This document shows, piece after piece, positions 25,876 to 34,677 of a stretch of 64,000 nucleotides of DNA. The notes beneath the pieces were generated by a model. It did not search any database. It had not been told where the DNA came from and was given only the letters and a program-made list of their open reading frames with translations. Both the position numbers and the translations under genes were made by a program. How positions within the stretch are numbered: position 1 is the stretch's first letter; each line of letters begins with the position of its first letter. The DNA comes from Streptomyces sp. NBC_00258 (GTDB lineage Bacteria; Actinomycetota; Actinomycetes; Streptomycetales; Streptomycetaceae): positions 9,920,001 through 9,984,000 of the forward strand of contig NZ_CP108081.1 of the NCBI RefSeq assembly GCF_036182465.1. Direction: 5' to 3'.

Positions 25876-28209
25876 GTGAGAGGTGTGGTGACCTCGGTGA
25901 ACCCCCCGCCTCTCCCGCAGCATTCGCCACCGCCCCTGATGAACGCCCCGGAACAACCGGGCGGCGCACCGCGAACGCACCCGCGAACCCCGATGTCCGA
26001 AGGCGTCCGGGTCCGGGTGCTGCGTGCCGTGCACGGCGATCCGCGCGCGGCCACGGAACTCGCCGCCGTCCTCGGCGAGCACCAACTGGCCGGTCTGGAG
26101 CCGCTTCCGGCCGAGCCCGTCGCCGTGGCCCCCGGTCTGCTGCGGTCCCAGCGGCGCGAGATCAGGACCCTCCCACCGGACACCCGGCGGCTCCTGCTGA
26201 TCGCCGCCGCCGACCAATACCCCCTCGCCACGCACGCCTTCCAGCGCGCGGTGACCGCGGCCCGGCTGGACACCGGGCCCCTCGACGACGCCGAGGCGGT
26301 CGGAGTCGCGCATCAGACGTCCGCCGGAGTCGTTTTCCGGGACCCCTGGATCCGTATCGCCGCGTACGAGACCGCGTCGGCACTGGACCGGCGCGAGACC
26401 CATCGGCTGCTCGCCCGCGTCCTGCGCGGCGAGGGCGAGGCGCCCCGCCGCTCCTGGCACCGCGCCTCCGCCACGCTCGGGCCCAGCCGACGGCTCGCGG
26501 GTGAGCTGCGCGCATCGGCGCACGAGGCCCGTGCCGCGGGCGAACACGCGCTGGCCTGCGCTCTCCTCGAACGGGCCGCCGCGCTGACCCCCGACCCACG
26601 GGAACGCCCCCGCCTGCTGGCCCGGGCCGCCGCCGACGCCTGGCGCTCGGGCGACGCCGACCGGGCCCGCCGCCTCGCCACTCACGGCGATGTCGACGGG
26701 CTGAGCGGAGTGCTCGCTCTACGCGCGGGGAACGCCACGGAGTCGTTCGACGCACTGCTCGCGGAGGCGGTACGCGGCATGGAGTCGGGGGAGCGGGCGC
26801 TAGGCGGTGAGCAGGGCAGAGGCACCGACGGCGACCGCGCGGTCGGCGGTGCGCTGATCGAGGGCGCGGGCGCGGTCCGAGGCGTACGCCCTGCCGCTCC
26901 GGCCGCCCCCGACGTTGCAGCGCACCTGGTGGCACGTGCCACCGAAGCCGCCGTCTACACCGGTGACCTGCGCCGATGCCTGGAGGCCGCGGCCGTCGCC
27001 GACCGGTACGGGATCGTGTCACCCGGCACGCTCGGGGGACTGGCCGCCGCGTTCGAAGGGCGGTACGAGGACGCCCGCGACCTCCTGAAGGCGGCCGCCG
27101 GGCGCTGCGGACCCGGCGGCGACCCCACCTCGCTGATCCACTCCGCCATCGCCGCCCTGCTCCTCGGCGACCACACCCTCGCCGCTTCCGCGGCCGTACG
27201 CGCCGCCGCTTCCGCCCGGGCCAGGGGCGAGTCCATGACCGTCCCGCAGGCCATGGAGTTCCGGGCGTACGCCGAGTTCTGGACGGGCCGCCCACGGGCC
27301 GCGGGCGCCGCCACCCTGGACGCCCTGCGCCAGGCGTACGCCACCGGGCAGGACAACGGGGCCTGCCATCTCCAGGCCGCGCTCGCAATGTTCGCCGCCG
27401 TCACGGGCGACGAGGACGTCTGCCGGGCCCGCGCCGAGGCGGCCCGTACCTACGCCCTGGAACGCGGCCTCGGCCTCGCAGCCGCCCTCGCCCTGTGGGC
27501 GCTCGCCTTCCTCGACCTCAGCACCGGCCGCTACGCGGCGTCCGCGTCCCGGCTGCGCGCCCTCGCCGGATTCGGCCCAGGGCACGGGCACCGGGCCGTA
27601 CGCCATCTCGCCACCCCGCACTACGTGGAAGCCGCCGTCCGAACCGGTGACACCCGGGTCGCGCGGGCCGCCCACGCCGACTACGACCGCTGGGCGAGCG
27701 CAGTCCGCAGCCCCGACGACCTTGCCCTCAGCGCCCGCTGCCGGGCCCTGCTGTCCACCGGCCCCGAGGCCGTCGAGCACTACCGGACCGCCCTCGACCT
27801 GCACGCCGGCGGCACCCGCGACTTCGAACGCGCCCGTACGGAGCTGCTGTTCGGCGGCGCCCTACGACGCCTGCGCAACCGTACGGAGGCGCGTGACCGG
27901 CTGCACAGCGCGCTCGAAGCGTTCGAGCACTTCGGGGCGCCGCACTGTGCAGCGCAGGCCCGGGGGGAACTCCGCGCTCTGGGCGAACCGGCCCAACCAC
28001 CGGGTAGCCCGCGTGACTTGGCCGGTCTGCTCACCGCTCAGCAGTTGACGGTGGCCCGGATGGCGGCCGAGGGGGCGACCAATCGTGAGATCGCGTCCCG
28101 TCTGCTGCTCAGTCCGCGCACCATCGATCATCACCTGCGGGGGGTGTTCAACCGGCTCGGTATTCGGTCGCGGATCGAGTTGGTGAGGTTGTTGGCGTCG
28201 GAGGAGTGA
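25876..28209 (+). CDS. Large LuxR-family regulator lacking the ATPase domain
   Basis: 777 residues; the start could be any of several GTG codons at 25876-25888 (GAGAGG favours the later ones). The C-terminus QQLTVARMAAEGATNREIASRLLLSPRTIDHHLRGVFNRLGI is a LuxR/GerE helix-turn-helix. The middle (200-700) is Ala/Arg-rich helical repeats as in LAL/MalT-type sensors. There is no Walker A or B: the N-terminus begins after where the STAND/AAA domain would be (PPDTRRLLLIAAADQYPL aligns with its winged-helix tail). So it looks like a regulator that lost its ATP switch. It may control the divergent lipase. Confidence 0.85.
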   Translation: MRGVVTSVNPPPLPQHSPPPLMNAPEQPGGAPRTHPRTPMSEGVRVRVLRAVHGDPRAATELAAVLGEHQLAGLEPLPAEPVAVAPGLLRSQRREIRTLPPDTRRLLLIAAADQYPLATHAFQRAVTAARLDTGPLDDAEAVGVAHQTSAGVVFRDPWIRIAAYETASALDRRETHRLLARVLRGEGEAPRRSWHRASATLGPSRRLAGELRASAHEARAAGEHALACALLERAAALTPDPRERPRLLARAAADAWRSGDADRARRLATHGDVDGLSGVLALRAGNATESFDALLAEAVRGMESGERALGGEQGRGTDGDRAVGGALIEGAGAVRGVRPAAPAAPDVAAHLVARATEAAVYTGDLRRCLEAAAVADRYGIVSPGTLGGLAAAFEGRYEDARDLLKAAAGRCGPGGDPTSLIHSAIAALLLGDHTLAASAAVRAAASARARGESMTVPQAMEFRAYAEFWTGRPRAAGAATLDALRQAYATGQDNGACHLQAALAMFAAVTGDEDVCRARAEAARTYALERGLGLAAALALWALAFLDLSTGRYAASASRLRALAGFGPGHGHRAVRHLATPHYVEAAVRTGDTRVARAAHADYDRWASAVRSPDDLALSARCRALLSTGPEAVEHYRTALDLHAGGTRDFERARTELLFGGALRRLRNRTEARDRLHSALEAFEHFGAPHCAAQARGELRALGEPAQPPGSPRDLAGLLTAQQLTVARMAAEGATNREIASRLLLSPRTIDHHLRGVFNRLGIRSRIELVRLLASEE

Positions 28210-28249
28210 GCGCCGCCGGAGTGCTGTTGTGTGTCTGTGGGCCGGTTGT

Positions 28250-28287
28250 GGCTGGTCGCGCAGTTCCCCGCGCCGCTTACGGGGCGG
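28250..28287 (+). repeat. Dispersed repeat, copy 1 (TCGCGCAGTTCCCCGCGCC)
   Basis: The core TCGCGCAGTTCCCCGCGCC is at 28256-28274, followed by a short GC hairpin, in the gap between the converging LuxR regulator and bioD genes. The same 19-mer occurs at two other places in this window, always just after a plus-strand gene. It may act as a terminator. Confidence 0.85.
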
Positions 28288-28972
28288 CCCACGTTCCACC
28301 CAGCCGGGGCGCCAGCCAACTGCCCGCCTTGGCACGGAAGTCGGCGACCGGGAGCCCACTGCAGCCCTCGGGGAGCGCGCCCAGCAGAGGCGCCTCGGCC
28401 ACCACCGGCAGGTCCGCGAGGTTGCAGCGTGATGCGAGGTCCGGCTCGTTCGGCCAGCTGCCCAGCACCACACCCAGCAGGTCGAGCCGCCGAGCGCGTA
28501 GTTCGCGGGCCGTCAGCTCCGTCGTGTTGAGCGTGCCGAGTCCGGCGGAGGCGACCACCAGGACGGGCGCCTCCAGCAGTCGCGCCGCGTCCGCGAGCGT
28601 GCCGCCCTCGTCGTCGAACCGTACGAGCAGGCCGCCCGCCCCCTCGACCAGCACGAGGTCGTGCCCGGCGGCCAACTTGCCCGCCGCCTCCGCCACTTCG
28701 GCCGGCCGCACCGGTGCGAGACCGGAGCGCCGGGCCGCAGTGGCGGGGGCCAACGGCTCGGGATAGCGGGCGAGTTCGAGGGACGTCACCGCGCCCGCGA
28801 GCCGGGCCACCTCGTCGGCGTCCCCGCGCTCGCCCGGCAGCACACCGGTCTGCGCTGGCTTGAGCACGGCCACGGACCGCCCGGCCGCGAGAGCCGCCGC
28901 CGCGACGGCCGCGGTCGCCACGGTCTTGCCGACCTCCGTGCCCGTCCCAGTGATCACCAGTACCGAAGACAT
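28277..28972 (-). CDS. bioD: Dethiobiotin synthetase
   Basis: 231 residues from ATG 28972. The P-loop VITGTGTEVGKTVATAA, the DAPA-binding LKPAQTG and the VEGAGGLLV motif are canonical. It carboxylates 7,8-diaminopelargonate with ATP to form the ureido ring. The start lies 1 bp after the bioA stop, so bioB-bioA-bioD are coupled. The 3' end meets the dispersed repeat and the LuxR gene. Confidence 0.96.
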   Translation of the reverse strand: MSSVLVITGTGTEVGKTVATAAVAAAALAAGRSVAVLKPAQTGVLPGERGDADEVARLAGAVTSLELARYPEPLAPATAARRSGLAPVRPAEVAEAAGKLAAGHDLVLVEGAGGLLVRFDDEGGTLADAARLLEAPVLVVASAGLGTLNTTELTARELRARRLDLLGVVLGSWPNEPDLASRCNLADLPVVAEAPLLGALPEGCSGLPVADFRAKAGSWLAPRLGGTWAAP

Positions 28973-28973
28973 G

Positions 28974-30284
28974 TCAGCCCTCCCGAGCCGCCGCGCACAC
29001 CGCGGCCGTGATCCGCGCCAGATCCGCGTCACCGGTGACGTACGGCGGCATCGTGTACACGAGGTCCCGGAACGGGCGCAGCCACACACCTTCGCGGACC
29101 GCGGCCCGGGTCGCCGCCGCCATGTCGATCTCGTGGTCGAGCTGCACGACCCCGATGGCACCGAGCACACGTACGTCCCGGACCCCCGGCAGCTCCGCCG
29201 CCGGAGCCAGCCCCTCCCGCAGCCCGGTCTCGATGCGCTTGACCTCGGTCTGCCAGTCCTGGCCGAGGAGCAGGTCGATCGAGGCGCAGGCCACGGCGGC
29301 GGCGAGCGGGTTGCCCATGAAGGTCGGGCCGTGGGCGAGCACCGGCACCTCGCCCCGCGAGATCCCGTCGGCGACCCGCGCGGTGCAGAGTGTGGCCGCC
29401 ATCGTCAGATAGCCGCCGGTCAGCGCCTTGCCGACGCACATCACGTCCGGCGTCACCGCCGCGTGTTCCGCCGCGAACATGGCGCCCGTACGTCCGAAGC
29501 CCGTCGCGATCTCGTCGAACACGAGCAGCACGTCGTGCGCGTCGCACGCCTCGCGCAGCACGCGCAGATACGCGGGGGAGTGGAACCGCATCCCGCCCGC
29601 GCCCTGCACCACCGGCTCCACGATCACCGCGGCCAGCTCGTCCGCGTGCCGCTCGATCAGCTCACGCAGATGGTCCGCGTACGACTCCTCGTACGCGGCC
29701 GGCGGCGGGTCCGCGAACACCTGGCGCTGGAGCACGCCCTGCCACAGCTCGTGCATCCCGCCCTCGGGATCGCACACGGACATGGGCTGCCAGGTGTCGC
29801 CGTGGTAGCCGCCGCGCCAGGTCAGCAGGCGCTGCTTGCCCGGGCGTCCGAGGGAACGCCAGTGCTGGAGGCACATCTTGACCGCTACCTCGACGGACAC
29901 CGAGCCGGAATCGGCCAGGAAGACATGCTCAAGCCCTTCGGGCGACATGTCGACAAGACGCTTCGCCAGCCGCACGGCGGGCTCGTGCGTGAGCCCGCCG
30001 AACATCACGTGGCTCATCCGCCCGAGCTGGTCGCGGGCCGCCTCGTTGAGCGCGGGGTGGTTGTAACCGTGGATCGCCGACCACCAGGACGACATGCCGT
30101 CGATCAGCTCGGTGTCCGTCCCGGCCAGCCGCAACCGCACCCCGCTCGCCGACTCCACGACGAGCGGTTGCTGCCGGCCGGGCATCGGCCCGTACGGATG
30201 CCAGACGTGCCGCCGGTCGAGCTCCAGGAGCTCGGGCACGGAGAGGCCGGATCCGGAGAGGTTGGACACGTGCAGGTCAGGCAT
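28974..30284 (-). CDS. bioA: Adenosylmethionine-8-amino-7-oxononanoate aminotransferase
   Basis: 436 residues from ATG 30284; the longer upstream frame is the bioB tail region. Class III PLP aminotransferase: HVWHPYGPM at the start, YHGDTWQPMSV, DEIATGFGRTG with the PLP Asp, and the lysine in VGKALTGGYLTMAAT. It uses S-adenosylmethionine as amino donor to make 7,8-diaminopelargonate. The bioB stop lies inside its first codons (8-nt overlap at 30277-30284). Confidence 0.96.
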   Translation of the reverse strand: MPDLHVSNLSGSGLSVPELLELDRRHVWHPYGPMPGRQQPLVVESASGVRLRLAGTDTELIDGMSSWWSAIHGYNHPALNEAARDQLGRMSHVMFGGLTHEPAVRLAKRLVDMSPEGLEHVFLADSGSVSVEVAVKMCLQHWRSLGRPGKQRLLTWRGGYHGDTWQPMSVCDPEGGMHELWQGVLQRQVFADPPPAAYEESYADHLRELIERHADELAAVIVEPVVQGAGGMRFHSPAYLRVLREACDAHDVLLVFDEIATGFGRTGAMFAAEHAAVTPDVMCVGKALTGGYLTMAATLCTARVADGISRGEVPVLAHGPTFMGNPLAAAVACASIDLLLGQDWQTEVKRIETGLREGLAPAAELPGVRDVRVLGAIGVVQLDHEIDMAAATRAAVREGVWLRPFRDLVYTMPPYVTGDADLARITAAVCAAAREG

Positions 30285-31512
30285 TGGGCGCGAGGTCCGT
30301 TCCGGCGCCGCGGCGGCGTACCGCGACGAGGTCCGTACGGGCCTCGGAGGCCCGGGCCGTCTCGGGGACCCGCGCGGCCGCGGGGGCCTGCTCATCGGCG
30401 GCCGAGCCGCAGGGGCCGCAGCCGCCGCCCTCGTGGGAGCCGCATCCGGCGTCCGCGTGCGAGCCGCACCCGGCCTCGGCGTGGGAACCGCAGCCGCCGC
30501 CCGCGGTGACCCGGTGCTCCGGAAGTGTCACCTGGCCCGTGCCCTCCACCTCGAACCCGGCGTCCGCGATCATCTCCAGGTCGGCCTTGCCGGCCTGGCC
30601 CTCGGTGGTCAGATAGTCGCCGAGGAAGATCGAGTTCGCCAGGTTCAGGGCGAGGGGCTGCATCGTGCGCAGATGGACCTCGCGGCCGCCCGCGATCCGC
30701 ACCTCGACGTCCGGGCAGACGAACCGGACCATCGCGAGGATCCGCAGACAGCGCTGCGGCGTGAGGTTCCACTCCTTGGCGAGGGGGGTGCCCTCGACCG
30801 GGATCAGGAAGTTGACCGGCACCGAGTCCGGGTCGAGCGCGCGCAGCGAGTAGACGACGTCGACGAGGTCCTCGTCGCTCTCGCCCATGCCCGCGATCAG
30901 CCCCGAGCAGGCGGACAGGCCCGCGGCGTGCGCCTTCTGGACCGTGTCGACGCGGTCGGCGTACGTGTGGGTGGTGGTGATGTCCCCGTACGTCGACTCG
31001 GACGTGTTCAGGTTGTGGTTGTAGGCGTCCGCGCCCGCCTCGCGCAGCCGCTCGGCCTGGCCGTCGGAGAGCAGCCCGAGGCAGGCGCACACCTCGACGC
31101 CCTCGTTCTGGTCCTTGATCGCCTTGATGGTGTCCGAGACACGGTCCACGTCACGGTCGGTGGGACCGCGTCCGCTCGCCACCAGGCAGACCCGCTTGGC
31201 GCCGCCCGCGAGCCCGGCGGCCGCGGCCTCGGAGGCCTGGTCGGGTTTCAGCCACGTGTACTTCAGGATCCCGGCCTTGGAGCCGAGCCGCTGCGAGCAG
31301 TACGAGCAGTCCTCCGGGCACAGGCCCGACTTCAGGTTGACCAGGTAGTTGAGTTTCACCCGTCGGCCGAACCACTGCCGGCGTACCTTGCCGGCCGCGG
31401 CCACCACATCGAGGAGTTCGTCGTCGGAGGTCGCCAGTACGGCCAGCGCCTCTTCACGGGTCGGCAGCTCGCGCCGAAGCCCCTTGTCCACCAGCGTGTT
31501 CAGCAGGTCCAT
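30277..31512 (-). CDS. bioB: Biotin synthase with Cys/His repeat tail
   Basis: 411 residues from ATG 31512. It is a radical SAM enzyme: CPEDCSYCSQ gives the [4Fe-4S] Cys triad, VCLVASGRGP and NHNLNTSESTY follow, and VRIAGGREVH holds the Arg of the [2Fe-2S] site. It inserts sulfur into dethiobiotin. The usual protein ends near residue 335. Here about 74 residues follow, starting with three CGSH motifs at an 8-residue period (341-344, 349-352, 357-360) and CGPCG (365-369), possibly metal or Fe-S related. First gene of the bioB-bioA-bioD operon, divergent from bioF. Confidence 0.96.
   Translation of the reverse strand: MDLLNTLVDKGLRRELPTREEALAVLATSDDELLDVVAAAGKVRRQWFGRRVKLNYLVNLKSGLCPEDCSYCSQRLGSKAGILKYTWLKPDQASEAAAAGLAGGAKRVCLVASGRGPTDRDVDRVSDTIKAIKDQNEGVEVCACLGLLSDGQAERLREAGADAYNHNLNTSESTYGDITTTHTYADRVDTVQKAHAAGLSACSGLIAGMGESDEDLVDVVYSLRALDPDSVPVNFLIPVEGTPLAKEWNLTPQRCLRILAMVRFVCPDVEVRIAGGREVHLRTMQPLALNLANSIFLGDYLTTEGQAGKADLEMIADAGFEVEGTGQVTLPEHRVTAGGGCGSHAEAGCGSHADAGCGSHEGGGCGPCGSAADEQAPAAARVPETARASEARTDLVAVRRRGAGTDLAPNA
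30406..30492 (-). repeat. 24-bp repeats encoding the CGSH tail of BioB
   Basis: Three 24-bp units, each encoding an AEAGCGSH-like octapeptide, and a degenerate fourth (GGGCGPCG). It is a coding tandem repeat giving five Cys and three His over 29 residues. Confidence 0.85.
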
Positions 31513-31581
31513 GAGGTCCGATCCTGGCCTATCCGACCGCGCCGGGCCAAGGAGGGACCGGACAACGGAGGCCGTTCGACG

Positions 31582-31597
31582 TGTGGGTATTGCCACA
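31582..31597. promoter_or_regulatory. Candidate operator between bioB and bioF
   Basis: TGTGG-N6-CCACA, a perfect 5-bp inverted repeat, lies in the 212-bp divergent spacer between bioB (minus) and bioF (plus), 70 bp from the bioB start. Biotin genes in actinobacteria are often repressed by BioQ or BirA. I cannot say whether this is such a site. Confidence 0.3.
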
Positions 31598-31724
31598 TCA
31601 TGGGCGGCTGGTGGTCCGGCTAGGGTCTGTGCGCTGCCTACAAAAGGCAGGTGGGGACGGCCCAGGCGAAATGTCATGTGTCGGCGCCCCATGGAACACC
31701 CTCACCTCATGGCCCGGAGGACAT

Positions 31725-32861
31725 ATGTCGGGATCGCCTTTCGAGTGGATCGACGAGCAGGCGCGGGCGCGCCGCCGGGCCGGACTCGTCCGCACCCTGC
31801 GCCCCCGCCCCGCCGAGTCGCCGCTCCTCGATCTCGCGGGCAACGACTATCTGGGCCTGGCGAGGCACCCCGAGGTCACCGGGGCGGCCGCGAGCGCCGC
31901 GCGGGCGTGGGGCGCCGGGGCGACCGGCTCCCGGCTCGTCTCCGGCTCCACGGAACTGCACGCGGAACTCGAACGCGAGCTGGCCGAATTCTGCGGGTTC
32001 GAGTCCGCGCTGGTCTTCTCCTCGGGGTACGCGGCCAACCTCGCCGCCGTCACCGCGCTGGCCCCGCACGGCTCTCTCGTCGTCTCCGACGCGGGCAATC
32101 ACGCCTCGCTGATCGACGGCTGCCGTCTCGCGCGCGGCACCACCCAGGTCGTCGCGCACGCCGACCCCGACGCCGTGCGCAAGGCGCTGGCCACGCATGC
32201 CGGAGTTGCCGTCGTCGTCTCCGACACGGTCTTCTCGGTCGACGGCGACGCGGCCCCGCTCACCGGACTCGCAGCCGCCTGCCGGGAGTCAGGCGCCGCG
32301 CTGCTCGTGGACGACGCGCACGGTCTCGGCGTACTCGGCGACGGCGGCCGGGGCGCGCCGCACGCGGCCGGTCTTGCGGGCGCGCCGGACGTGGTCACCA
32401 CCGTCACGCTGTCGAAGTCGCTCGGCAGCCAGGGCGGCGCCGTTCTCGGACCGGCCCACGTCATCGACCATCTGGTCAACGCGGCCCGCACCTTCATCTT
32501 CGACACCGGTCTGGCCCCCGCGGCGGCGGGCGCGGCCCTCGCGGCCCTGCGTCTGCTGCGCAGGGAACCGGAACGGGCCACGCGCGCGCGTGCCGTGGCG
32601 ACCACCCTGCACGAACGGCTGACGGCCGAGGGTCTCGAAGCCGTACGACCGGACGCCGCCGTCGTCTCCGTGCGCGCACCCTCCCCGGAGCGGGCCGTGC
32701 GCTGGGCCGCGGACTGCCGCGAGGCCGGTCTCGCCGTCGGCTGCTTCCGTCCCCCGTCGGTGCCCGACGGCATCTCACGGCTGCGGCTCACCGCCCGCGC
32801 GGACCTCACCGACGGGCAACTCGACCGTGCCGTACGCCTGATCATCGAAGCGCGGCGATAA
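31725..32861 (+). CDS. bioF: 8-amino-7-oxononanoate synthase
   Basis: 378 residues from ATG 31725 behind CGGAGG. Alpha-oxoamine synthase fold: GNDYLGLARHPEV, GSRLVSGSTELH, SSGYAANLAAV, DDAHGLGVLG and the PLP lysine in TLSKSLGSQGG. It condenses pimeloyl-thioester with alanine, the first step of the late biotin pathway. It is divergent from bioBAD. Its last 20 bases overlap the convergent DUF397 gene (32842-32861). Confidence 0.96.
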   Translation: MSGSPFEWIDEQARARRRAGLVRTLRPRPAESPLLDLAGNDYLGLARHPEVTGAAASAARAWGAGATGSRLVSGSTELHAELERELAEFCGFESALVFSSGYAANLAAVTALAPHGSLVVSDAGNHASLIDGCRLARGTTQVVAHADPDAVRKALATHAGVAVVVSDTVFSVDGDAAPLTGLAAACRESGAALLVDDAHGLGVLGDGGRGAPHAAGLAGAPDVVTTVTLSKSLGSQGGAVLGPAHVIDHLVNAARTFIFDTGLAPAAAGAALAALRLLRREPERATRARAVATTLHERLTAEGLEAVRPDAAVVSVRAPSPERAVRWAADCREAGLAVGCFRPPSVPDGISRLRLTARADLTDGQLDRAVRLIIEARR

Positions 32862-33069
32862 ATCCCTCCCAGGCGGCGGGGGCGAAGAGCAGGGCGGGTC
32901 CCGACGTGTTCTTCGAGTCGCGCACCGCGAGCAGTCCGGCCCATGGTCCGGATCCCGGACGGGCCGTCTCGACGCAGTTGTTCATTCCCGTGCTGCGGCT
33001 GCTGCGCTGCCACCGCACACCGTGCAGACGGGTGCTCGAAGGTAGGGACCGAGGCAGGGGGGCGGGCAT
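32842..33069 (-). CDS. DUF397 domain protein
   Basis: 75 residues. WQRSSRSTGMNNCVETA, then AVRDSKNTSGPALLFAPAAWEGFIAAL, is the complete DUF397 fold. These small proteins accompany Scr1-like HTH regulators in streptomycetes (WhiJ-type systems) and are thought to modulate them. It begins 9 bp after the regulator's stop and is co-transcribed with it. Confidence 0.92.
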   Translation of the reverse strand: MPAPLPRSLPSSTRLHGVRWQRSSRSTGMNNCVETARPGSGPWAGLLAVRDSKNTSGPALLFAPAAWEGFIAALR

Positions 33070-33078
33070 GGTGCCTCC

Positions 33079-33936
33079 TTATGCGCCGTGAGCTGCACCG
33101 GCGATGAAATCCAACGTTTCCTCGGGCGAAAGGGCGTGGACCTGAAGGGAGTCGAAGGCCTCGCTGTAGGCCTGGAGGTCTTCTTTCCGTTCGAGATAGA
33201 GGCTACTCGTCAAGTGGTCTAGAACAACCACATCCAGATCAGATGTGCTCGGAAACGAAAAAATAACAAAGGGCCCTGTGGCGCCGACATGAGCTCCAAC
33301 TCCGAACGGCAGCACCTGAATCCGCACGTGAGGGAGTTGCGCGGCCTCTCTGAGGTGGTCCAACTGCCGTGCCATGACCTCCGGTCCGCCGACCGTTCGT
33401 CGTAGGGCCGCCTCGTCGAGTACCGCACTCAGTCGGAGCGGTGGATTCGAACGCAGTACGTCCTGACGGGCGAGGCGCACCTCCACCAGCGCGTCGACCT
33501 CGCCGTCCGGCGCCCCGCCCATGGCCGCCCGGGTCACCTCGCGGGCGTACTCCGGCGTCTGCAGCAGCCCGGGCACGACGGAGTTCTCCAGCGTACGCAT
33601 CACGCTGGCCTGCGACTCCAGGCTGATGAAGTCGCTGTAGGCGGACGACAGAAGACCCCGGTAGGCGTGCCACCAGTGGTGCCGGCCGTTGTCGTCGGAG
33701 CCCGCCAGCACCACGAGCAACTCGCGCAGTTCCGCGTCCCGGACCTCGTAGGCGTCGAGGAGCCGCTCCACGTCCGCGGGCTTGACTCCGCTGCGGCCGG
33801 TCTCGATCCGGCTCACCTTCGACTGGTGCCAGCCGACGAGCCGGGCGGCCTCGCCGCTCTTGAGGCCCGCACGGGCACGCAGGGCACGCAGTTCGGCACC
33901 GAGTTTCCGGCGGCGCACAGCGGGACCGTACTGCAT
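33079..33936 (-). CDS. WhiJ/Scr1-type helix-turn-helix regulator (DUF5753)
   Basis: 285 residues. XRE-type HTH at 10-70 (ELRALRARAGLKSGEAARLVGWHQSKVSRIETG), then a DUF5753 domain with ENSVVPGLLQTPEYAREVTRAA and PFVIFSFPSTSDLDVVVLDHLTSSLYLE. This is the Streptomyces family that includes WhiJ, a developmental repressor. With the DUF397 partner and the divergent anti-sigma-like ATPase it forms the typical triad. Probably binds the AT-rich palindrome in the divergent spacer. Confidence 0.92.
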   Translation of the reverse strand: MQYGPAVRRRKLGAELRALRARAGLKSGEAARLVGWHQSKVSRIETGRSGVKPADVERLLDAYEVRDAELRELLVVLAGSDDNGRHHWWHAYRGLLSSAYSDFISLESQASVMRTLENSVVPGLLQTPEYAREVTRAAMGGAPDGEVDALVEVRLARQDVLRSNPPLRLSAVLDEAALRRTVGGPEVMARQLDHLREAAQLPHVRIQVLPFGVGAHVGATGPFVIFSFPSTSDLDVVVLDHLTSSLYLERKEDLQAYSEAFDSLQVHALSPEETLDFIAGAAHGA

Positions 33937-34059
33937 GGCCGTCTCCTTCCGACCGTCGCGCCGGCGCTATATCGTCCGGCGTCACGCCGACCGTAGAGGA
34001 CGAACCGGCCGCCCGCCCAAATACGGTCGGCCGTCGCAGAGTTCACCGCTTCGAGCGAC

Positions 34060-34075
34060 AGATATATGCATATCT
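34060..34075. promoter_or_regulatory. AT-rich palindrome in WhiJ-triad promoter
   Basis: AGATAT-N4-ATATCT (34060-34075), with the perfect decamer ATATGCATAT inside it, stands out from the GC-rich surroundings in the 263-bp spacer between the HTH regulator and the ATPase gene. A likely operator for the regulator. Confidence 0.45.
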
Positions 34076-34199
34076 CGGTGGATCGGCACCGTGAACGCCG
34101 AGGTAGTGGCACTCTGGCGCAAGCACCAGTCCGGGACCGTACTCGAAGTCATCCGCTTCGTGTCGGACTCCGGTCCCGTGGGAAAGGGACGACCTCGCC

Positions 34200-34643
34200 A
34201 TGGCAGACCACCAGGAAGCATCCGTCACTCTGCCGAGCGATCCCGCCTCGGTCTACGCCGCCCGCACGTACGTCACCGACGTGCTGGCCGAATGGGGACT
34301 TCCATCCGACACGGAGGCGGCCGACACGGTCCGGCTCATCGTCTCGGAGCTCGCGACCAACGCCGTACAGCACACGTTCGGGCAGTCGCCCACCTTCACG
34401 GTGGACATCGAACTCGACCGCGACGAACAACTGCGCATCGGCGTGACCGACAGCCACCCGCGCTTCCCGAAACGTCTGCCCGCGGCCGTCCAGCAGGACA
34501 ACGGCCGCGGCATGGTGATCGTCCGCTGGCTGACGGTCGAGTGCGGCGGCAAGCTGACGGTCCGGCCCACCAGAGAGGGCGGCAAGACGGTCTCGATCAT
34601 GCTGCCCTGGACGGCACCGGTACAGCCCGCGAGAGCCGACTGA
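34200..34643 (+). CDS. Anti-sigma-factor-like ATP-binding protein
   Basis: 147 residues. HATPase_c fold of the RsbW/SpoIIAB kind: N box VSELATNAVQHT, then a G1-like DSHPRFP and a GRGMVIVRWL segment. Streptomyces has dozens of these short proteins, some of which bind sigma factors or form parts of WhiJ-type modules. Start ATG 34200 with GGGAAAGG upstream. The classic D-x-G-x-G of G1 is replaced by DSHPRF, so ATP binding could be altered. Confidence 0.88.
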   Translation: MADHQEASVTLPSDPASVYAARTYVTDVLAEWGLPSDTEAADTVRLIVSELATNAVQHTFGQSPTFTVDIELDRDEQLRIGVTDSHPRFPKRLPAAVQQDNGRGMVIVRWLTVECGGKLTVRPTREGGKTVSIMLPWTAPVQPARAD

Positions 34644-34677
34644 GTGCCGTGCCCCACTGGTGGCGTGAAGGCGCCCG

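Noticed and set aside
28210..28276. Possible insertion-sequence end next to bioD
   Set aside because: The sequence is the short dispersed repeat found in two other places; no transposase or terminal repeats.
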